A DNA stretch of 64,000 bases from Cinclus cinclus (Eukaryota > Chordata > Aves > Passeriformes > Cinclidae), in NCBI RefSeq assembly GCF_963662255.1, contig NC_085046.1, forward strand, positions 99,527,324 through 99,591,323, in the 5' to 3' direction. Below, piece after piece: positions 1-11,600 of this stretch (its first letter is position 1; each line of letters starts with the position of its first letter). Under the pieces are notes generated by a model. That model searched no databases, was not told the origin of the DNA, and saw only the letters and a program-made list of their open reading frames with translations. A program made the translations under genes and the position numbers.

Positions 1-2252
1 GAGTTTGAGTGTGTTCTTCCTCCCACCCCTTCTTGGTGTATGCTAGAATACAATTTTGGGCAGGAAGGAAAGCAGTAATAAAGTTGAGGAAAGGTGTTTA
101 CATCAACATCCACTTTCAGTAGTGGCAATTTTAATGTTTACTTGAGCAAGGAATACAGCTTCCAAAAGTATGAAATACAAAGAGTCCACTGCAAATGCAC
201 ACAAAAATTAAAACCTGTTTTATCCTGACCACTGGACCTTTTAATTCAGCTTCTCCTACTCCTTACCAGATACCAGAAGAATGGCCAGCCCTTCTGGGTT
301 TCAAGTCCTATCCAATTCATCAGGGAAGGGAGGATCCTCTTCTCCTTTAGGCCTTGGGCTATAAGACTTAAATCAGGAATTATATGTTCTCCTCCCTTCA
401 CATTGTGGCAAGCTTAAGCACATTACAGCTCTCTTCCTTAACAGTTAAAATTGATGTGGAGTGAATTTGTGAATAAAACCACCTCAGGGAAGAATTTGTT
501 CTTCATCTACCAATATCTAAAATGGTTCTCAGAAAAGCAGAACAAACCAGATCATTTCCAATAAATGGTGCTTAAGTAGTTCCAGTGAATGACCTGAAAA
601 AGTACACATGGAGGAACAAACACTTAGTGTGTTCCAGACTGGTACTAAAATAATTGTTCAGCCAAGGTCACTGGACAAAAACATTTAAAATTAACTTAAT
701 TGGTCTTCATGGGCACCAAAGTCAAAATTTTGAAATCAATACTGCTGTGGATACCAACTGCTTTGGGGGGATTGTTTTGTCAGCACAGCAATGGGCTTCT
801 CAAATTATCAGAGATTTTAATTTAAAAATCTTGCTTGCTTGTGTTTATACTAAGATAGAAAACACTACAATATACTAGACTTTCCAGCAACTGTCCATCC
901 CTCTTTGCATGTCTCACGCAGTCTCAAGGGCTTAAGACTTTATGTAGTAGTTTATCTGGGTTTGTCTAATACAGCTAATAGAGAATGGTAGTATACTATT
1001 GGCAACAGAATAAAGTTTTCTAATGAGTGTACTTGGTTTATGTTGTAAATACAGTTTTCCTTCACAGACCATTAGAAATGTAGTCTTGGGCCTATCCTGG
1101 GCTCAGATCCTAAAAGCCAGAGAACTGTTGCTGCGTTTTCAGCATATTTGCACTATAAAAGAAGCAACCCCAAACTAGATGCTAGTCATTTCTTCAGAAA
1201 TCCCTGGTTTACAAGTTATTGCATTTCTAAGCCAGCTCTAAATCACAATTAATAAACATTTTTAGCTTTCCATGAGATGTCTCTGGGCACTGATCTGCGT
1301 TAGAGATTCTAAATGAAGCTGCTACCTTAAAACTCCCTTTCCTAATCACAGAATTACATTGCTGTCCCAGTATGAACTAAATCTCCAAATATCACAAGCA
1401 CAAGTGAAAAGCACATCATGTTATAAATGCTATAAATACAGATCAGTCAGCAAGCTTATACAGAGAAAAGCCTACCAAAGATTGAAATCAATGAAGAAGG
1501 TATCTATTTTAATTTCTTCATTAAAATACATAATTTGGCAGGCAGCTTCTATGTACAAACCTGTACTCAGCTTGTGCAACGTAAGTTTTCTGATGTAAAG
1601 AACAATTTTATTTATTTAATTAAAATAAATCTATTTCAAAGGAAAACAAATCATTACCTTGAGGATGGGCACTTGTATTCTTTTCTGTGCTCTTAAATCA
1701 TAAACACAATTCACAAATGTTTTCTTATTTACTTGTTTCATAACTGATCATACATAGAACACTGATTCACTAGAGAGCACCTGCATAACTACAGACATAA
1801 CCTGTGCCTCAGTCATGCAGACAGAAAAATCCAAGAAAGCCATTCCCTATACTGATTTCAAAGCTTGAACCCACAGTTCAAGCAAACCTTGTGCAACATT
1901 TCCTTCAGTTACTTGGAAAAACTTGTGAACTTGCTGATCCATGCTGTCCCATCTGCTGTGCTTCAAAGGCATGACACAGTCCCACAGTGTCCAGGACACT
2001 AGCTTTTCTTCCAGGACTTGGGGGAGCACATGAGCCAGTGGACTTGGAGCATTGTGTGGAAATGCAGCAGCATTCACTGATGGGTACTCAAAATCAAAAG
2101 TCTGTTCCAAAAATAATAGTTTTTGTTGTTGTTGTGCTTAAACGTCAGCTGAGGGCCACAGGAGGCAGGGAGCTGCAGCAACAGCACACGGGGAACCACA
2201 GAGATAGCACAGCCACACTCAGCATCGTGACATTGGTTATCACAAGGGCTGT
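1..2252. other. Intergenic AT-rich DNA upstream of PTPN2
   Basis: No exon of a recognised gene was found on either strand. The sequence is AT-rich with short A/T runs. A minus-strand reading frame of 87 codons at 1847-2110 is not recognised. In mammals the next gene beyond PTPN2 is SEH1L, read away from PTPN2, but none of its conserved WD40 sequence is visible here. Confidence 0.6.
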
Positions 2253-3055
2253 AGATCATAGAACCATATGATCTGGAAGGGATCTTAAAGATCCTCTAGT
2301 TCCAGCCCCTCTGCACTGGGCAGGGACACACTCCACTAGACCAGGTTGCTCAAAGCTCCATCTAACCTGGCTGTGAACACTTCCAGGGGTGGAGCATCCA
2401 CAATTTCTCTGTGCAACCTGTTCCAATGTCTCACCACCCTCTCAGCAAAGAACTTCCTCTGAATAAGCAATTTAAACCTACTCTGAATTTAAGGCCATTC
2501 ACCCTTGTCCTATCGCTACTAGACACTTCTAAAACGTGTCTATCCATCTTTCTTGTAGGCTTCTTTCAGGTTCTGGAAGGCCATGAATAGGTCACCCCTT
2601 AGTCTTCTCTTTTCCAGGCTGAACAATCCAAATTTTCCCAGCCTTTCCTCATAAGACAGGGACTGCATTCATCTCATTAACTTGTTGGCCCTTCTCTGGA
2701 CTCACTCCAACAGGTCCATGTCCTTCCTGTGCTGGGTGACTCCGGAGCTGGATGCAGCACTCCCGGTGGAGCCTCACAAGAGCAGAGCAGAGGGACAGAA
2801 TCCTAGGTTGGCCTTCTGGGCTGCAAGCTCACACTGCTGGCTCATGTCCTGCCCCTTACCCACCAGCACCTCCAAGTGCTTCTTTGCACGGCTGCTCTCC
2901 ATCTGTTCAGACCCCGGTCTATATCCATACTGACCACTGGGTCTCGTAAAACCTCATGAGGTTCCCGTGGGTCCCCTTCTCATGGAGCTTGTCCAGGTCC
3001 ATGCCATCCCTCTGGATGGCATCCTGTCCTTCAGCTGTCAGTCACGGCACAGTTG
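2253..3055 (-). repeat. CR1 LINE fragment, antisense
   Basis: The block begins with the reverse complement of the CR1 3' end (hexamer-like ATCATAGAACCATATGAT, then GGAAGGGATCTTAAAGATC) and continues through CR1 3' UTR and ORF2-end sequence, including the region around CCTCATGAGGTTC near 2953. It is 5' truncated with probable internal deletions, as is usual for CR1. Family assignment is from memory of the avian CR1 consensus; the subfamily is not determined. Confidence 0.85.
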
Positions 3056-4199
3056 ATACGCCCAGCCCCTGGCGGTGTGTACGTGCCTGGTGTCGGACAC
3101 TCCGAGGGGCCCAGGGCGGCGGGGGCCGGTGGTGGCCGAGCCGGGAAGCCGAGAGGCGGGGCTGGGGCGCGCTGTAGGGTGGAGGCGCCTCGGGCGGGGG
3201 AGAGAGAGCAGATACAAACGTTTCCAGGGAAACCTCCCGGGCCGTGTTGAGGGTGGGGGAGAGCCCGCGGCACGGAAAGGGTGTGCCACGAGTTAAGGTT
3301 TGGGACAGGAACCTGCGGGAGAGAAGGCGGCGGCGGGGCTGAGGTCAGGACTGCCGCCGGGGTCAGTGCGGGGAGGCACTGTAACCTCTCACAAGATAAG
3401 GAAGATTGGAAAGGATCATCTGATCCAGCCTCCCTGCTCAAGCGGGGTCATCCTAGAACACACTGCACAGAATTATGTCCAAACGGTTCCTGAGTATCTC
3501 CAGTCATGGTAACTCCACAACCTCTCAGACTCTCAGGGCGACCCGTTCCAGTCCGCGGGCACCCGCTCAATGAAGAAGTCCTTCCTCACATCCAGGTGGA
3601 ACTTCTGTGCATCAGTTTATGCCGCGGCCTCTTGTCTTTTGCTTGGCACCACCGAGAAGAGCCTGGCTCCGTCCTCTTGGCGCCCTCTCTTCAGACACCC
3701 ACACTGATGGATCATAGTTCCCCTTTGTGGCACTAATTCACTCATTTTTAAGGCGCCGGGCGTTACCCAGCGACCTGTGCTGAGCCACGGGGCGTCTCCC
3801 GCCTGCCCGGGGGCCACAGGCTGGTGTCCCCCATCAGCCCGGGCAGCGCAGCCCCCTCCGACTCGGCCCGAGCCTTGGCTTTGCCCGGCGTCTCCTTAGG
3901 GGAGCCACCCCCTAAGGGACTTTCTGTCCGAGTGAGGCAATCCCTGCGGGACACGGCGTTTCTGCTTTCTGGACGGCGAGCCTCGCCGTGATTTGTCTGT
4001 CCGACACGTCCGTGTCTCCGCACTTCTGCTTCCCGGAGCCAGCATCTCCCGGCATGGTACGTCGCCGGGGGTGCGGCGCTGAGCTGGGTTGGGGAGTCGG
4101 CTGGAAAACCTCATGCACCCTTCGGGGGCTGTGTCCGCTCAGTGACATGGGCACAGCGATGCAGCACTACAGGCTGAGGGCGGAGTGACTGCAGAATGG
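3056..4199. other. GC-rich, CpG-dense intergenic block, interrupted by a CR1 piece
   Basis: The sequence becomes sharply GC- and CpG-rich compared with the AT-rich DNA before 2250. No coding exon of a known gene is recognised on either strand. It may be an upstream part of the PTPN2 CpG island, a separate promoter, or simply a GC-rich isochore fragment. A CR1 remnant occupies about 3395-3730. Confidence 0.5.
3395..3730 (-). repeat. CR1 LINE fragment, antisense (degenerate)
   Basis: It starts with a degraded reverse-complement CR1 3' end (GATTGGAAAGGATCATCTGA, then CCAGCCTCC) and continues with CR1-like text including AAGAAGTCCTTCCTCACATC. It is diverged and GC-rich, and the borders are approximate. 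Confidence 0.7.
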
Positions 4200-4866
4200 C
4201 CCAGTGGAAAAGGACCAGTAGTCAACAGCAGCTGAACGCGAGCCACAGAATGTGGAGGTGGCCAAGAAGGTCAATGGCATCATCCTGTTTGCATCAGCAG
4301 TAGTGTGGCCAGCAGGACCAGGGGAGGGATTTTCCCCCTGCACGCGCTTTGGTGAGGCTGCACTTCGAATACTGAGCTCGGTTCTGTGCCCCTCAGTTCA
4401 GAAGGACGTGGAGATTCTGTAGCGTCTCCCGAGCAGGGCAGTGATGCTGGTGAAGGGTCTGGAGCACACGTCCTGTGAGGAGCAGCTGAGGGAGCTGAGG
4501 GTGTTTAGCCTGGAGAAGAGGCGGCTCAGGGATGACCTTATCTCTCTCTACAGCTGCCTGGAAGGAGGCTGTGGGCCGGTGCGGGTCGGGCTCTTGTCCC
4601 AGGCAAGCAGGGCAAGAGGACATAACCTCAAACTGCGCCAGGGGAGGTTCAGGTTGGACATTAGGAACAAGATCTTCACAGAAAAGGGCGATTAAATACT
4701 GGGACGGACTGCTCAGGGGAGGCGATGGAGGCACCGTGCCTGCGGGTGTTTAAAAAAGGACGTAGCACTTAGTGCCACGGTCTAGTTGACGTGGTTATAA
4801 GTTCGGCCACAGATTAGGCTCGATGATCTCGGAGATCTTTTCCAACCGAACCACGTCCGTGATTTT
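4200..4866 (+). repeat. CR1 LINE fragment, sense, abutting the PTPN2 promoter
   Basis: It contains CR1 ORF2-end landmarks in sense order: GGTGGCCAAGAAGGTCAA near 4257, GTGTGGCCAGCAGGACCAGG near 4303, GTGAGGCTGCACTTCGAA near 4352, AGCCTGGAGAAGAGGCGGCT near 4507, and a terminal GATGATCTCGGAGATCTTTT before 4866. It is GC-rich and decayed. Its 3' end lies about 110 bp before the CRE and about 350 bp before the PTPN2 start codon. Confidence 0.85.
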
Positions 4867-4889
4867 TGTGACAACAGAAGCTTGGTGGC

Positions 4890-5690
4890 GTTCGGAGACC
4901 GATGCCCCTGGCCCTGCCGAGCCCGCGCGACACCTGAGCGCGGCCGCGGCACCGCCCCCCCCCCCCCCCCCGGCCAGTGACGTCACCCCAGGTGCTTCCC
5001 GCCTCCTCCCGGGGAGGCGTGATCTCCACGGCCCTCGGTGGGCGGGGCGAGAGCCGCGCATGCGCCTGGCGCCGGCTGCGGGACACCCGGTCGCGAGCGT
5101 ATGTGCGCGCCCGTCGCTCCCGTGAGGCGGGGGGCTGCGCGCGAGCCATTGCGAGCTCGCCGCTCGGCCTCCTGCGGACAGGCTCGCGCGCCCTGGCGGC
5201 CGCTGCGGCCGCCGCCATCATGTCCGCCGCCATCGAGCAGGAGTTCCAGGAGATCGACGCCACGAACGACTGGCAGGCGCGTTATCTGGTGAGCCGCGCG
5301 GCGTGGTCGCCTCCAGCTGGAGAGCAACAGGGAGGGGGGGAGGGAGGAAGGCAGGCCGGGTGAAAGACCCGCGAGCCGGCAAGCGGCCGTGCCCGGTGTG
5401 CGGCTCCGTCGCCGCCTCAGCAGCGCGGAGAGCGGAAGTCGATGGGCCAACTTGACTTTCGCCCTCAGGTGCGGGCAGCGGAGCTGTGGGAAACGCCGCG
5501 CATGTGCACGCGGGCGGACCCGGGAGGGGGGCGGCAGCGCGCAGGCGCGGGGCGGGGCGCGGGCTCGGCGGAGGCTCCCGGTCCGCGCTGGCCCCGGGGC
5601 TCAACCGCCGGGCCCGGACCGAGCCGGGGCAGCCGCCGTGGGAATGTCTCGGCTTGCGGGCGGTGTTGGAAGCTGTGCTCGATAGTACGG
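4890..5690 (+). promoter_or_regulatory. PTPN2: CpG-island promoter of PTPN2
   Basis: A dense CpG region surrounds the PTPN2 start codon at 5220. Visible elements are a full palindromic CRE TGACGTCA at 4978-4985, a GC box GGGCGGGGC at 5040-5048, an NRF1-type palindrome GCGCATGCGC at 5056-5065, another GC box near 5549-5559, and a YY1-like GCCGCCATC just before the ATG. There is no TATA box. A 17-C homopolymer sits at 4955-4971. The transcription start cannot be fixed from sequence alone. Confidence 0.8.
5220..5288 (+). CDS. PTPN2: PTPN2 coding exon 1
   Basis: It encodes residues 1-23, starting [13 protein letters not shown] and ending at RYL, followed by a GTGAGC donor (phase 0). The start is chosen because the residues align with the TC-PTP N-terminus (an EREFEELD-like helix) and the ATG sits in a strong context after GCCGCCATC. 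This N-terminal segment is the least conserved part of the enzyme. Confidence 0.93.
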
Positions 5691-8600
5691 ATTCCGCCAA
5701 GGCTTGGGTGCCTCCCCTCTGCCCCCTTCCGCGGCTTCGTGCGGCTCCTCAGGCTCTCGTGCTGTCTCCTCAGCGCTCGTTTCCGCTGCCTTGGGCCCCC
5801 TCGGCGTCTGCTGTGGGGGCCTGCGCGAGTGCCACTTAATAAAATACAGTATTTGCAGTTTTATTTTTTATTTAAATGAAATTAAGAAGTTTCAAGAATT
5901 CTATGAAACAGACGTTATGTATCAGCTGGTATCACTAGAGCAGTTGTTTAAGCCCGTAATATTTTATGGCACTCTTTCACAAAGGGGGAAAGAGAACCAA
6001 ACCCCAACTTTTTTATTTTACCGACTTCAAATTATACTTTTTGTATGTTAAATTAGCAATTTATTTGATCTGTATGTGATTCAAATACAGTATCTGTACT
6101 GCAGAATTTCAGATGTTGTAGTTTGGATATATCTGTACTGCAAATAAGTACCATCTGGCACCAAGCTTGCCGGAGTTCAGGAAGGGATCGGGCAATGCTT
6201 TCAGGCACATGGTGTGGTTCTTTGGGATATTCTGTGCAGGGTCAGTAGTGGGACTTGATGGTCTTTGTGGGACCCTTCCAGGTCAGGGCATGCTGTGATT
6301 CTGTGTGATGGCTGGCTGCTATGTGGGAAAACTGATTCTAGAATTAGTCATTAAACTTCCTTTTTAGCAAGCCTACCCTCCTACGCTATCACTGTAGAAG
6401 TGTTTCTAGCTATTTTAATATTTCTTTACCAAAGTATGAGTCTGTCTCTGTGCACTGATGGTGCAGGTGCTTTAAGAAACTAAATATGTTCCATCCTCTT
6501 ACTGAGTAATACAGAATTTATCTTTCATGGGAACCTGGATGTGAATGCCTGTCAGATCTGTTTGTTCTTTGTGCAAGCTCCCAAAGCCCGTCAGCCATGT
6601 AAACAAGAGAAGTTCCAGTGTGCTGTATCAGAAATAAAAAACCTAATAGATCAAGAGGTTTGTATACAAATATGGGAAGTATTGGTGCTTGGCAGTTGCT
6701 GCTCCACATTGTGACTTATGTTCTTTGCAGATTGGCAGTACATTTTAAAGAAAGGTCATGCAACCAGCGCTAAAAATTGGATCTTTCTTTTGCGTGTTAT
6801 ATTTCTTCTGATGCCCTTTCTGGCTGTGTCCATTGTCTGGGAATAGTCTAGACTGTTTAGGAAGTTTGAAGACAAAGATAGTGGGAACTTTGAGAAGGCC
6901 AAAGAATACTCAGTTGTAATATGAAGTTTAAATGCCCTCTGGGACATAATGATCAAATGTAGCAACATAATCTAAAAACAGAAGGAGAATTCATAGTAAA
7001 ATATTGTTAATTCTGTACTGTGCAGCATTTCTTCTGAGACTGCATCAGTACAGAGATATAAAGACAGTAGAATACATTGAAGGTAGTTTTCAGTTTACTA
7101 CATAAGCTAATTCTGTATGTCTTAGTGAAGTTGTAGAAAAGGTGCACTCAAGGAAGAAATCAATAAAGCAGAACATTCAGAACATGTGAACCATAGGGTG
7201 TTTAAAATAGTGTGAGTCTGATTATCTCACACATTATTAGAAGGTTTGTATTAATGCATGGGGAGAGCAGGCTTTGATTCACTGATATTTGTGACTCTAG
7301 AATTCTTCATATTCATTCACGTTTAACTGCAGCTGTATGGGATGAGCTATCAAACAATCAAGAATAATCCTATGGCTTTTAATAGTAGCCATAAAATCAT
7401 TAATTGGTTCACTTACCTTTGTGGGGTTTTACACTGCCAGTCACTTTAAAGGAGCCGGCAGAATACTGCTGTTGCATCTGAGTCCTTTACAGCTTTGGGA
7501 GATAATGTGCAGCTCTGAGGTAAACTGTAAGCATTATAAATATCTGGGGTTAGGGGTTTTTTGCCCTTTGATCCTGATGCATCAGTTGCTTGTCAGATGG
7601 TGCTTACATTGGGTAGTTTTAGCCAAGTGTAAGAAGATCTAAACGGTAGCAGTTTGGCCATGAATTAGGTGCGTGTTCTGAGTGCAAATGACACTGGGGT
7701 AGTAAAAGTTGGTTTAAAAAATGCTAGTTATTAATAATGTTGCTTAATTAATAGTATGTGTAGAACACTAATCTTAATGTGGTTGCTGGCTATAAGTTAT
7801 TTATTTTGTCTTTTTAAGGAAATCCGACATAAATCCAGTGATTACCCTCACAGAGTTGCAAAATATCCAGAAAACAGAAATCGGAACAGATACAGAGATG
7901 TTAGTCCATGTGAGTATCTTTTCTGCAATCATTGCAGTAAACTTACTAGACCTTCTCTTACCCTGTTGACACTGGAGGTGATAAATCATGGTCGTTGTAA
8001 ATTTTGCATTTTTTTTATTTCTGTAGGCATGTATTGTGTGATAAATATGGGATTTTTGGTAACATGTACACAAATGTGTATGACAGGAGGGAGAGAAATC
8101 TGTGTGTTAAACTCATTGTGCTGAATGGTGAATGAGAGATGGTTGCAAATCATAGGTATTAATGTATAAGTAAATTTTTGTGAGCTGCAGAGTAATGTTT
8201 TAGAGATATTTTTTCCACAGGGAAATTATTTGCTTAATACTGCTTTATCTGTCATAAAAAGTGAGTATAGGAGGCTAAGTTAAAATGCCTAGACTGACAG
8301 AAATGTTTTGCTTTTGGACTGTGACTCTGTGCATTTTTAAGGTGGTGTGGATAAATGCCACTCAGCTTCTACTGTTGCTTTAAAAATGCTGGAGATTGTG
8401 TTGGTTTTGCCGGTATAGTAAATAAGGTATAGAATGCTTTGCACGTCTACTAATTGCCATAAAGTGGTCTTTTTTTACATAACGATCTTATGTCTCGTGG
8501 AAAAAAAGCCCTTTTTCTTAGACCAGCTTCTCTGCTAGAGAGATGTTATAGGGTTCTTTTCATTAGGAAAAGATGAAATTGCAAGCCATATTTACTGCAG

Positions 8601-11600
8601 AAAGATAATGTGAGCTACAGGTAGCTTATACAGCTTTAATTTTTTTTTTGCAGTATATTAAGGTTGGGACAGATAACATGTTTATGTCTTCCTTATGAAG
8701 TTTCCCAGAATACTGAAGGGTCCTAAAAACCACCTCGTTACTGGATCTAGAGTTTTTGAAGGGTTGCTGGTATATTGGGGCTTTTTGTTTGAGAGCCTGA
8801 TCTGAATACCTGTTGTATGATTTGGAGAAGTGCTGAGCTCCTTGTTTCCAGTTGAAAGTTGTGGTGACAGCATGTGCATAGCACTTCTCAAAATGGCACA
8901 GAAAGGGTCTTGGATTGAGTCACACCAGTCAGATGCAGCGCTACTCCTTAGGCTGCTGCCAGGATCTCCACTGGCACAGTGAATTCGTACCAAATGGGTC
9001 CAGTTTGGCGTGGTGCTGAACCCCGTACTGCATGCTGGTGAAACTGAACTTGGGAATTCAGTGCAGGGACCTCCTTACTGTGTCTGTGTGGCATTCCACT
9101 GCAGGAGTGTCCAGCGCTGAGGAAGATAGCTCAGATGAGGCAAGGCTCACTGCCTTTCACCATAGGCCTCTGGTGGACGCGTGTTGGTCTGTGCAGAGGC
9201 ACATGGGGATCCCAGCTTTGCTGTCCTGTTGCAGCACAGCATTAGCATCTTACCGGTGCTGAAATAGATGTTTTATTCACTTTCTGTTTTGTACCCAAGT
9301 TGCAATGGGGGTTGTAAGATGAGAAGGCAGGAAGTCAGATTTGAACCCAGAAGTCCCAGGTTCTAGTCCTGGGTCTAACATCCTATACAGTTTCCATGTC
9401 AGAAGCTGTGTCTGTGCATTTATCCACCATTTCTCCCATACATTAATGTAACTTATACAAAGAGAGTGAAAATGTTTCTTTCAAACTGTTTGTGCTTTTT
9501 TCTTTTTAAAAGTAGTGTTTCTAAAATAAACAAAAATATACTGTATTATTTAAGTAGTGTCTAATAATGCCTCCAGTAATACCTTATGGACATGACTTGT
9601 ATTCATCTCCTGCAGTTATTTGGAGCTCAGTATTTTCCTTAATCATGGCATGCCTTTTACAGTCATGAAGAGCATCAGACACCTTTGCCTTAGTCACAGC
9701 AAAGCCTGCTTCTGAAATGCTTGTTTAGCCAGTAGAAAAAAATATAAATGATTGTATTAATTCCTGGACCCAGTGGAAAATCAGGGAGACAGATAAAATC
9801 TAGTATTGAAGTAGTGGTTGGGCTCAGGAAAAGGCTAGAGCTGTTAAACTCTGACATAAATTATTACATGATGAATGAACTGAATAAGATGGTAAAGGTT
9901 ATGAAGAATGTGTCAGTTTTTAGCATTTGTGAAATAAAGATGGTTTCAGTTGGTCCACCTAGATAGCTTGCAGAACTGGGCACTAGGAACAAAGCTGTAT
10001 CAGGAGAACATAGCAAAACATTGTGTTTGAACTAGTTAATTTCTCCTGAATTTTACTTGTATGTTTTCAAATATTACTCATCATTGCTTCAGTAAGAACT
10101 GTGAGAGTCAGGTGTAGAAGGTGATCTGGAAGGGAGTGTATGATAAGTAAGATTTCAAGGTAGCAGTGCCTAAATTTCCAAGCAGCTAGGATAAAAGCTG
10201 CGTGGTTTGATCACTGTGGTGAATGCACCTAATTGTGGTGCATGTGTGCAAGGATCTGGTGTTGCAGAAATGTGAGGCAACTTGGTCTCACACAGTCCTG
10301 ACATCTCAGTCCTTTACCTTGCAAATTCTGCTGCTTTTTAACAGTGTTTAGGTGAAAAACAGGTGATACTAATATTCTCAAGTAGTCAAAGGCCTTCTAA
10401 GATCTGGCTACTTAATCATACTGTAAGACATAATTTAAATAAAGATGTTTAGTTCTCCAAAGGTAATGAAAAACGGTTTGTTAACTGTGGTAGTTGCCAA
10501 GCCAGTCTAAAATCTGAGGTGGTGTGTCTGCAAGAGGAAATGCAAAGATTGTTCAGTTTTATGGCAAATAGGTCAATTAAGAGTTGGGGAAAAAAATACT
10601 TTAGGTTGGTTTGCCCCATTTCAACTGTGATACTTGGGACAGGTACACTGAAACAAACTTGTGTCTGTTACATGCATTTCTAGGTAAAAATTAATTTCTG
10701 TTTACTGAGAAAGGCTAATCATCTCTGTCCATTACAGTTGAATTTCAGAGTGTTTCCAGTTTCATAAGTATTTTTGTTAGTGTCCGTTTTTGTTGGCTAA
10801 AGATCTCTAGCATATATGTATAAGTTTGGTTTGGTAAAAGCCCTCAAGAATTACTACCTAGCTGAAAAAAACAGTCTTATAGTTTGATATTAGTCTAGAA
10901 TAGGCAGAGGAGTATTTTGGCTTCATAGTACTGAAACAGGAAGTTAATCTGAAATAGGTTTGGTTTGACAACCAGTCATTTCCGGACAGATTAAACCATT
11001 TCTCAGAAAATTTTCTTAACAGTGGAAAGTAGCTTGTGAGGTTGTTGTTCCTTATTAATAATTTTAATGAAACTCCAAAGATTTCTGTAATTAACTTCCC
11101 TTCTAAATCTTATCCTTAGTTGTTATCAGAGGAGTCTAATGTCTCAGATTGACTCTAAACACCTTTAGATCCGAGTTCTCAGATTTACAGGCAAGGAAGA
11201 AATCCCCTCAGCAAAATTGGCAGGATTTTTTTTTTTTTTGCCTTTTGCTTTTGAAGGGTAGATGGGAGTTTATGCAATTTTCTCTTCAGCCTTCCTTTGT
11301 AATATGGTGTATGGCTCAAGAACCTGGTTCATCTGAACATTTTTGCTGAGAGATTATGTTGCTTTTGGAAGGTCTTGCAAGGTAGTGATTTCTCATGTTT
11401 TCTTGCTGTGGCCTTGACTGGATTTTGTGTCAGATCTTTCAGCCATAGGCTTACAGTTGGCATGGAGTACAGGAGAGGAACATGAAGAGTATTGTGCTTT
11501 ACAGGGAACAGTTGGAGCCCATCTGAATGGTTTTACACATGGTGCTGATTGATTATCATTGCAGGAATGTTCCCTTTCTGTCCTGTGTTTCAAGTATACG

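Noticed and set aside
1..2252. Searched for the 5' end of SEH1L, the expected neighbour
   Set aside because: No SEH1L-like WD40 segment is seen on either strand, so the gene, if present, lies outside the window.
2682..3055. Open frames inside the antisense CR1
   Set aside because: Explained by decayed LINE sequence. They do not form an intact reverse-transcriptase ORF.
4814..5700. Several 100-160 codon frames on both strands around PTPN2 exon 1
   Set aside because: They are shadows of a CpG island. Only the frame starting at 5220 continues into conserved exons.
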